From Betaproteobacteria bacterium (GTDB taxonomy: Bacteria > Pseudomonadota > Gammaproteobacteria > Burkholderiales > SG8-41): DNA of 11,318 nt. Numbering within the stretch: the stretch's first letter is position 1; each line of letters starts with the position of its first letter. The notes under the pieces are model-generated. The model made no database searches. It saw only the letters and a list, made by a program, of their open reading frames with translations, and was not told the origin of the DNA. Position numbers and translations under genes: made by a program. The stretch spans positions 1-11,318 of the forward strand of contig JAKFUJ010000458.1 of NCBI GenBank assembly GCA_021732805.1, in the 5' to 3' direction. Of the stretch, positions 7,081 to 11,318 are shown piece after piece.

Positions 7081-7086
7081 AGGAGA
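7081..7086 (+). promoter_or_regulatory. Strong Shine-Dalgarno of coxA
   Basis: AGGAGA lies 5 nt before ATG 7092, a near-ideal ribosome binding site. The rest of the 65 nt coxB-coxA gap holds two copies of CAAAGAAC (7055-7062 and 7064-7071) and no promoter that I can recognise. Confidence 0.75.
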
Positions 7087-7091
7087 ACAAC

Positions 7092-8678
7092 ATGTACGCA
7101 GCACACACCAACGATCACGGCCACGACGAACACTCGCATAAACCATCGGGCATCATGCGCTGGGTGCAGTCGACTAACCACAAGGACATCGGCACGATGT
7201 ATCTGTGGTTCAGTTTCGCCATGTTCCTCGTCGGCGGCGCCATGGCCATGATCATCCGCGCCGAGCTGTTCCAGCCGGGCCTGCAGATCGTCAAGCCCGA
7301 GTTTTTCAATTCGATGACGACCTATCACGGACTGATCATGGTGTTCGGCGCGATCATGCCGGCGTTTGTCGGTTTCGCGAACTGGCTGATCCCGATGCAG
7401 ATCGGCGCGCCGGACATGGCGTTCCCGCGGATGAACAACCTGTCGTTCTGGCTGCTTCCTCCTGCCGCTTTGTTGCTGATTGCCGCGCAGTTCGCGCCGG
7501 GCGGCGGCGCGGGCGTGGGTTGGACGCTGTATGCGCCGCTGTCGACGCAGGCCGGCCCGGCGATGGATTTGACGATTTTTGCGATCCACATCCTCGGCAT
7601 GTCGTCGATCATGGGTTCGATCAACATCATCACCACCATCCTCAACATGCGCGCGCCGGGGATGACGCTGATGAAAATGCCGCTGTTCTGCTGGACCTGG
7701 CTGATTACCGCCTACCTGCTGGTCGCGGTGATGCCGGTGCTGGCCGGTGCGGTGACGATGACGCTGACTGACCGTCATTTCGGCACCCACTTTTTCAATG
7801 CTGCCGGCGGCGGCGACCCGGTGCTCTACCAGCATATTTTCTGGTTCTTCGGCCATCCCGAGGTCTACGTCATCGCGATTCCGGCCTTCGGCGTGGTGTC
7901 GCAGGTGATCCCGGCGTTTTCCCGGAAGCCTTTATTCGGTTATGCCTCGATGGTTTATGCCACGGCATCAATCGCCATCCTGTCGTTCATGGTCTGGGCG
8001 CATCACATGTACACCGCCGGCATGCCGGTTGAGGCGCAGCTTTATTTCATGTACGCAACGGTGCTGATTGCCGTGCCCACGGGTGTCAAGGTGTTCAACT
8101 GGGTGGCGACGATGTGGAAGGGTTCGTTGACCTTCGAAACCCCGATGCTGTTCGCGCTGGGCTTCCTGTTCCTGTTCACGCTGGGCGGCTTCACCGGGCT
8201 GGTGTTGTCGATCGTGCCGGTCGACATCCAGTTGCATGACACTTATTACGTGGTCGCGCATTTCCACTACGTGATGGTGGCAGGCGCATTGTTCTCGGCT
8301 TTTGCCGGCATCTATTTCTGGTTGCCGAAGTGGACCGGCCGCATGTACAACGAGACGCTGGGCAAATGGCACTTCTGGCTGTCGCTGGTGTTTTTCAATG
8401 TCACCTTCTTCGTGCAGCATTTCCTCGGTCTGGCGGGGATGCCGCGGCGCATCCCCGATTATTCGCTGCAGTTTGCCGAGTTCAACATGATCTCGTCGAT
8501 CGGCGCCTTCGGCTTCGGACTGTCGCAACTGCTGTTCCTCTATATCGTGATCAAGACCATCACCAGTGGAGAAAAGGCCGCCGACCGCCAGTGGGAAGGT
8601 GCGGACAGTCTGGAGTGGACGCATCTGCCGTCGCCGGCGCCGTGGCACAGCTTCGAAACGCCGCCGGTGGTGAAATAA
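7092..8678 (+). CDS. coxA: Cytochrome c oxidase subunit I (A1-type heme-copper oxidase)
   Basis: This is the catalytic, proton-pumping subunit that reduces O2 to water. The 528-residue protein has the usual 12 membrane helices. Ligands are complete: heme a H79 (TYHG) and H392, heme a3 H390 (AHFHYV), and CuB H255, H304 and H305. Tyr259 in GHPEVY is the residue cross-linked to H255 in this family. The glutamate E257 of GHPEVY marks type A1. The D-channel entry is D108 with N115/N116 (GAPDMAFPRMNN), and the K-channel lysine is K333 (PTGVKVF). The N-terminus is histidine-rich (H5, H9, H11, H14, H16), as often seen in this group. The gene is also called ctaD. Confidence 0.99.
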   Translation: MYAAHTNDHGHDEHSHKPSGIMRWVQSTNHKDIGTMYLWFSFAMFLVGGAMAMIIRAELFQPGLQIVKPEFFNSMTTYHGLIMVFGAIMPAFVGFANWLIPMQIGAPDMAFPRMNNLSFWLLPPAALLLIAAQFAPGGGAGVGWTLYAPLSTQAGPAMDLTIFAIHILGMSSIMGSINIITTILNMRAPGMTLMKMPLFCWTWLITAYLLVAVMPVLAGAVTMTLTDRHFGTHFFNAAGGGDPVLYQHIFWFFGHPEVYVIAIPAFGVVSQVIPAFSRKPLFGYASMVYATASIAILSFMVWAHHMYTAGMPVEAQLYFMYATVLIAVPTGVKVFNWVATMWKGSLTFETPMLFALGFLFLFTLGGFTGLVLSIVPVDIQLHDTYYVVAHFHYVMVAGALFSAFAGIYFWLPKWTGRMYNETLGKWHFWLSLVFFNVTFFVQHFLGLAGMPRRIPDYSLQFAEFNMISSIGAFGFGLSQLLFLYIVIKTITSGEKAADRQWEGADSLEWTHLPSPAPWHSFETPPVVK

Positions 8679-8682
8679 GTTG

Positions 8683-8796
8683 ATGGCGCAGGCTGAAATC
8701 AGGCGCAACAACCGGCGCACAGCACTGTTGCTGTGGGCGATTGTCGCCCTGTTTTTCTTCGGCATCATGCTCAAGTATTACCTGCTGGAACTATGA
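8683..8796 (+). CDS. Cytochrome oxidase small assembly protein (37 aa)
   Basis: A 37-codon frame begins 4 nt after the coxA stop. Its product has a charged N-terminus (MAQAEIRRNNRRT), one membrane helix (about 14-30) and a short tail ending KYYLLEL. Its TGA overlaps the ctaG ATG (ATGA at 8793-8796), so translation is probably coupled. Size, charge pattern and position match the small protein found between coxA and ctaG in many Betaproteobacteria and named cytochrome oxidase small assembly protein. A role in oxidase assembly is inferred from position. It is easily missed because of its length. Confidence 0.8.
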   Translation: MAQAEIRRNNRRTALLLWAIVALFFFGIMLKYYLLEL

Positions 8797-9347
8797 AAAA
8801 CGAGCGCGCCAACCGCCGGATGATGACCAGACTGTCGATCTTCGCCATCGCGATGTTCGGTTTCGGTTTTGCGCTGGTGCCTTTTTACGAAAAAATCTGT
8901 CAGGTCACCGGCATCAATGATCTGATCAAACCCGCGGCTGCCGTCGTGAACACCCAGGTCGACAAGTCGCGCTGGATCACCCTCGAGTTTGATGCCAATA
9001 CGCGCGGCATGGACTGGGATTTCAATCCGGTGCAGCGCAGCGTCAGGGTGCATCCCGGTGAAATGATCCAGATCGAGTACGATGTGCGCAACAACAGCGA
9101 AAAAGCCATGGTCGGCCAGGCCATCGTGAGTTACGGTCCGCGGTACGCCGCATCGCATGTGAAGAAGCTGGAATGTTTCTGCTTCAAGATGCAGCCGATG
9201 CAGGCGGGCGAGGCCAAACGCATGCCGGTGCAGTTTGTCGTGGATGCAACGCTGCCGGCTGAGGTCAATACCATTACCCTGTCCTACACTTTTTTCGAAG
9301 TGGAGGGCGCTTCGACAGCGCCGTTGAAAAGCGGCGGTAAAAGCTGA
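8793..9347 (+). CDS. ctaG: Cytochrome c oxidase assembly protein CtaG (Cox11), CuB insertion
   Basis: Cox11/CtaG delivers copper to the CuB site of subunit I. The 184-residue protein has a short cytoplasmic N-terminus, one membrane helix (about 13-31) and a periplasmic immunoglobulin-like domain. The copper motif CFCF has C128 and C130, and a further conserved cysteine is C36 in ICQVTG. The stretches MPVQFVVD (144-151) and TLSYTFFEV (162-170) are family signatures. The ATG lies inside the stop of the 37-residue gene. An open upstream extension in the same frame to 8733 overlaps that gene and is not expected to be translated. The next gene, DUF2970, follows after 11 nt from its preferred start. 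Confidence 0.96.
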   Translation: MKNERANRRMMTRLSIFAIAMFGFGFALVPFYEKICQVTGINDLIKPAAAVVNTQVDKSRWITLEFDANTRGMDWDFNPVQRSVRVHPGEMIQIEYDVRNNSEKAMVGQAIVSYGPRYAASHVKKLECFCFKMQPMQAGEAKRMPVQFVVDATLPAEVNTITLSYTFFEVEGASTAPLKSGGKS

Positions 9348-9348
9348 T

Positions 9349-9353
9349 GGAGG
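9349..9353 (+). promoter_or_regulatory. Shine-Dalgarno that selects the DUF2970 start
   Basis: GGAGG lies 5 nt before ATG 9359. The in-frame ATG at 9347 overlaps the ctaG stop by one base and sits upstream of this site, so 9359 is preferred. Confidence 0.65.
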
Positions 9354-9358
9354 CGGTG

Positions 9359-9550
9359 ATGAACGGCAAGCCCAAAGCCTCGCTGCTGCAGGTGCTGCGC
9401 ATGGTGTTGTCGGCGTTTCTCGGCATACGCAAACGTGGTGAGCACGAAAAAATTGAAGTGACGCCGTTACAAGTCATTATTGTCGGACTGATTGCAGGCG
9501 CCGCTTTTGTGGCTACCATCGTGTCCGTGGTGCATTTGATCACCCGCTGA
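9359..9550 (+). CDS. DUF2970 small membrane protein
   Basis: This 63-residue protein has an amphipathic start with LLQVLRMVLSAFLGIRKR (9-26), a charged stretch GEHEKIE and one C-terminal membrane helix (about 40-60). The pattern (R)xVLSAFLGIRKR followed by TPLQVIIVGLI fits DUF2970, a family I know mainly from cox loci of Betaproteobacteria, between ctaG and ctaE. Its function is unknown, and a helper role in oxidase assembly or stability is inferred from position only. An alternative start at 9347 would add MEAV. It is followed by 67 nt before ctaE. Confidence 0.82.
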   Translation: MNGKPKASLLQVLRMVLSAFLGIRKRGEHEKIEVTPLQVIIVGLIAGAAFVATIVSVVHLITR

Positions 9551-9603
9551 TGGCCCAACGCAGCCGGACTCAAGACCAGATTCAGGAATAATCGCAAGGA
9601 TTC

Positions 9604-9610
9604 AGGGAGA
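9604..9610 (+). promoter_or_regulatory. Shine-Dalgarno of ctaE
   Basis: AGGGAGA lies 7 nt before ATG 9618, a good ribosome binding site that fixes the subunit III start. No promoter is evident in the 67 nt between DUF2970 and ctaE. Confidence 0.65.
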
Positions 9611-9617
9611 AACCAGC

Positions 9618-10472
9618 ATGTCCACACAAGCCACCGACAATTATTATCTGCCGCAACCGTCGCACTGGCCGATCGTCGCCGCGACCGCCCTCGGTTTTCT
9701 CGGTTTCGGCGCGGCTTACACCGTAAACAGCATGCCGCTGGGCTATGTTCTGCTGGGTATCGGTTTCATGATCCTGTTTTTCATGTTTGCCGGCTGGTTT
9801 ACCACGGTCGCGCATGAATCCGAGGCCGGCAAATACAATAAGCAGGTGGATGTTTCATTCCGCTGGGGTATGAGCTGGTTCATCTTTTCGGAAGTCATGT
9901 TCTTTGCGGCATTCTTTGGCGTGTTGTTCTACATGCGCGTGATATCAATTCCGGATCTGGGTTCGCTGGAACACCAGCAACTGCTGTGGCCGGGCTTCAA
10001 ATCGGAATGGCCGGTCGGCGGCCCGGGCATCAAGGAGACGTTCTCGCCGATGGGCGCCTGGGGCATTCCCGCGCTGAACACGGCGCTGCTGCTGACCTCC
10101 GGCGCAACAATTACCTGGGCGCACTGGGGAATGCTGAAAAACAACCGCGCGCAGCTGATCTGGGGTCTGGTGCTGACCATCGCCTTGGGCATGATCTTTC
10201 TGGGTTTCCAGATCTACGAATATGCCCACGCGTATTCCGAACTGAATCTGAAGCTGACGATGGGTGCGTATGGCGCAACGTTTTTCATGCTCACGGGATT
10301 TCACGGTTTCCATGTGACGGTCGGCACCATCATGTTGTGGGTGATCCTGTTTCGCAGCGTCGCCGGTCATTTCACGGCTGAACACCATTTTGCTTTCGAG
10401 GGCGTGGCCTGGTACTGGCACTTTGTCGATGTGGTCTGGTTGTTTCTTTTTGTCGTGGTTTATTGGCTGTAA
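9618..10472 (+). CDS. ctaE: Cytochrome c oxidase subunit III
   Basis: Subunit III (also coxC) has no redox centre. It stabilises subunit I and keeps proton uptake through the D-channel active. The 284-residue protein has about seven membrane helices. Family landmarks are the SEVMFFAAFF helix with the conserved glutamate E92, AHWGMLKNNR (168-177), FHGFHVTVG (228-236) and the C-terminal AWYWHFVDVVWLFLF (264-278). The N-terminal YYLPQPSHWPI (9-19) is typical of proteobacterial subunit III. It is the last plus-strand gene of the oxidase operon, and a strong terminator follows 87 nt after its stop. Confidence 0.98.
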   Translation: MSTQATDNYYLPQPSHWPIVAATALGFLGFGAAYTVNSMPLGYVLLGIGFMILFFMFAGWFTTVAHESEAGKYNKQVDVSFRWGMSWFIFSEVMFFAAFFGVLFYMRVISIPDLGSLEHQQLLWPGFKSEWPVGGPGIKETFSPMGAWGIPALNTALLLTSGATITWAHWGMLKNNRAQLIWGLVLTIALGMIFLGFQIYEYAHAYSELNLKLTMGAYGATFFMLTGFHGFHVTVGTIMLWVILFRSVAGHFTAEHHFAFEGVAWYWHFVDVVWLFLFVVVYWL

Positions 10473-10511
10473 GCATCAAGGCGGCGGATCGCGCAATCGG
10501 CCAGCAAAACC

Positions 10512-10553
10512 GCAAAGCGTGATTTGCACGGGGAGGAGGTACCCCTGCTGGGG
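10512..10553 (+). other. Structured 3' untranslated region after ctaE with alternative hairpins
   Basis: GCAAA (10512-10516) can pair with TTTGC (10523-10527). Downstream, CCCC (10542-10545) can pair either with GGGG at 10530-10533 or with GGGG at 10550-10553, so two hairpins exclude each other. A Shine-Dalgarno-like GGAGGAGGT (10532-10540) lies within this region, but no ATG-started frame follows before the terminator. It is probably mRNA 3' structure. A regulatory role is speculative. Confidence 0.35.
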
Positions 10554-10559
10554 ATTGGG

Positions 10560-10585
10560 CGCCGCGTGATCGCGGCGTTTTTTTT
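10560..10585 (+). terminator. Rho-independent terminator of the cox operon
   Basis: A perfect 7-bp GC stem, CGCCGCG (10560-10566) and CGCGGCG (10571-10577), with a TGAT loop is followed by eight T residues (10578-10585). It ends plus-strand transcription after ctaE and before the oppositely oriented DUF2909 gene. There is no T-run on the minus-strand side, so it works in one direction only. Confidence 0.92.
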
Positions 10586-10632
10586 GAATATCGCGCCGGT
10601 TGTCCGGGGGGAACGCTGCCACCGGTCCGGGG

Positions 10633-10827
10633 TCAAATCCGTGTTGTGATAAGCCCGGAATAAAAACCGAGCATCAGCAGCAGAAACAGCATGATGGACA
10701 GCGCAATGCGAATGGTCAGCGCACGCGCGGTGCGCCGGGTGGCGCCGCGATCCTTGACCATGTAATACAGCGCCGAGCCGAGACTGGCGAGGATGACGAT
10801 GATGAACAGGATGACGATGATGCGCAT
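10633..10827 (-). CDS. DUF2909 twin transmembrane protein
   Basis: The 64-residue minus-strand product has two membrane helices (about 3-22 and 38-58) joined by a short basic loop (KDRGATRRTARALTIR). This matches DUF2909, also called twin transmembrane protein, which sits between ctaE and the SURF1 gene on the opposite strand in many Betaproteobacteria. Function is unknown. A GGAA-rich stretch lies just upstream of its ATG (minus strand, 10834-10842). It converges on ctaE and is divergent from the SURF1 gene across 38 nt. The competing plus-strand frame over the same bases (10600-10947) has no family-like sequence. Confidence 0.8.
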   Translation of the reverse strand: MRIIVILFIIVILASLGSALYYMVKDRGATRRTARALTIRIALSIMLFLLLMLGFYSGLITTRI

Positions 10828-10865
10828 GGCGTTTCCGGTTCCAGTTTAACCCAACAGGTTTCGCG

Positions 10866-11318
10866 GTGGCGGCGATCAGCTTTGGCAGTTATGAATTCAG
10901 GCCGCGGCGATGGGGGACCATCGCTGCGCTTGCCGGCATCGCGCTGACGCTGGCTCTTGGTCAATGGCAGGTCGGACGCGCGCGCTACAAGGAAGACTTG
11001 CAGCAGCGCTACGATGCGCTGAGCCGGCAGCCGGCCATCCGTATCGGTGGCGAGCCGGTCATTGCAACTAAGGCAATGCTCTATCGACGGGTCGAAGTTC
11101 GCGGCGAGTACGAGCCGAAATTGACGGTGTTCGTCGATAACCGGATTCAGGATCATCGCCCGGGGTTTCATGTGGCCACTCCCCTGCGCATAACCGGATC
11201 GCAGCGCTATGTACTGGTCAACCGCGGCTGGGTTGCAGCCAACCGCGATCGCAGTCTGCCGGAAGTGGCGACGCCAGGCGGCGAACAATTGGTGCAGGGC
11301 ATTGCGGTTGCCTGGAGC
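10866..11318 (+). CDS. SURF1 family cytochrome oxidase assembly protein, C-terminus cut by window edge
   Basis: SURF1 proteins help heme a insertion into subunit I. The frame is open to the window end and gives 151 residues from GTG 10866 of a family usually about 230-250 long. Features are a first membrane helix (about 16-32) ending in GQWQVGRARYK, then the periplasmic signatures YRRVEVRGEYEP, DNRIQDHRPGFHV and YVLVNRGWV. The second C-terminal helix lies beyond the window. The GTG is chosen because AGG (10856-10858) sits 7 nt upstream and no in-frame ATG precedes the conserved part. The frame itself stays open further upstream. The gene is divergent from DUF2909, so its promoter must overlap that gene. 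Confidence 0.92.
   Translation, partial: MAAISFGSYEFRPRRWGTIAALAGIALTLALGQWQVGRARYKEDLQQRYDALSRQPAIRIGGEPVIATKAMLYRRVEVRGEYEPKLTVFVDNRIQDHRPGFHVATPLRITGSQRYVLVNRGWVAANRDRSLPEVATPGGEQLVQGIAVAWS

Noticed and set aside
6954..7856. Minus-strand open frame of 300 codons opposite coxB and coxA
   Set aside because: It is a highly charged His/Arg/Glu-rich shadow of membrane-helix codons and is not a plausible protein.
9550..9591. 13-codon frame starting on the DUF2970 stop (MAQRSRTQDQIQE)
   Set aside because: It has no hydrophobic or family-like feature and is too short to support as a gene from sequence alone.
10600..10947. Plus-strand open frame of 115 codons over DUF2909 and the SURF1 start
   Set aside because: Its product is low-complexity (Gln, Asp, Gly rich) and has no ribosome site. 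The same bases encode a good twin-helix DUF2909 protein and the SURF1 N-terminus in other frames.

Overview
The window looks like an ordinary piece of a betaproteobacterial chromosome. The GC content is fairly high. The gene content is a comF end, a biotin operon, and an A1-type cytochrome c oxidase operon carrying the small DUF2244, DUF2970 and DUF2909 genes that usually accompany cox genes in Betaproteobacteria. I see no insertion sequence, prophage, CRISPR array, tRNA or rRNA.

Layout. Bases 1-688 (minus strand) hold a 3'-truncated comF. An AT-rich gap (689-742) separates it from the divergent biotin operon bioB-bioF-bioH-bioC-bioD (743-5254, plus). The bio genes are packed with overlaps or gaps of 1 to 41 nt, and their starts show almost no Shine-Dalgarno sequence. 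BioC and BioH would build the pimeloyl moiety on the fatty-acid synthesis carrier, and BioF, BioD and BioB carry out three of the four ring-assembly steps. bioA, the remaining step, is not in the window. After a 118 nt gap with a promoter-like sequence (about 5313-5342), a second plus-strand operon runs from 5373 to 10472. It holds a DUF2244 membrane protein, coxB (subunit II with a fused cytochrome c domain), coxA (subunit I), a 37-residue small assembly protein, ctaG/cox11 (CuB insertion), a DUF2970 membrane protein and ctaE (subunit III). It ends in a clear rho-independent terminator (10560-10585). A DUF2909 twin-transmembrane gene lies on the minus strand (10633-10827), and a 3'-truncated SURF1 gene starts divergently at a probable GTG (10866) and runs off the right edge.

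How it works together. The right-hand half encodes the catalytic core of a heme-copper terminal oxidase, its copper and heme assembly factors (CtaG, SURF1), and four small or medium membrane proteins of unknown or poorly known function (DUF2244, the 37-residue protein, DUF2970, DUF2909) that probably help assembly. All key metal ligands in subunits I and II are present, so the enzyme should be functional.

The main oddity is a perfect 24-bp inverted repeat (1-24 against 57-80) at the very left edge inside comF, which may be an assembly or amplification fold-back. Otherwise the window is conserved core metabolism. I do not see a convincing new system, only the little-studied small membrane proteins of the oxidase locus.
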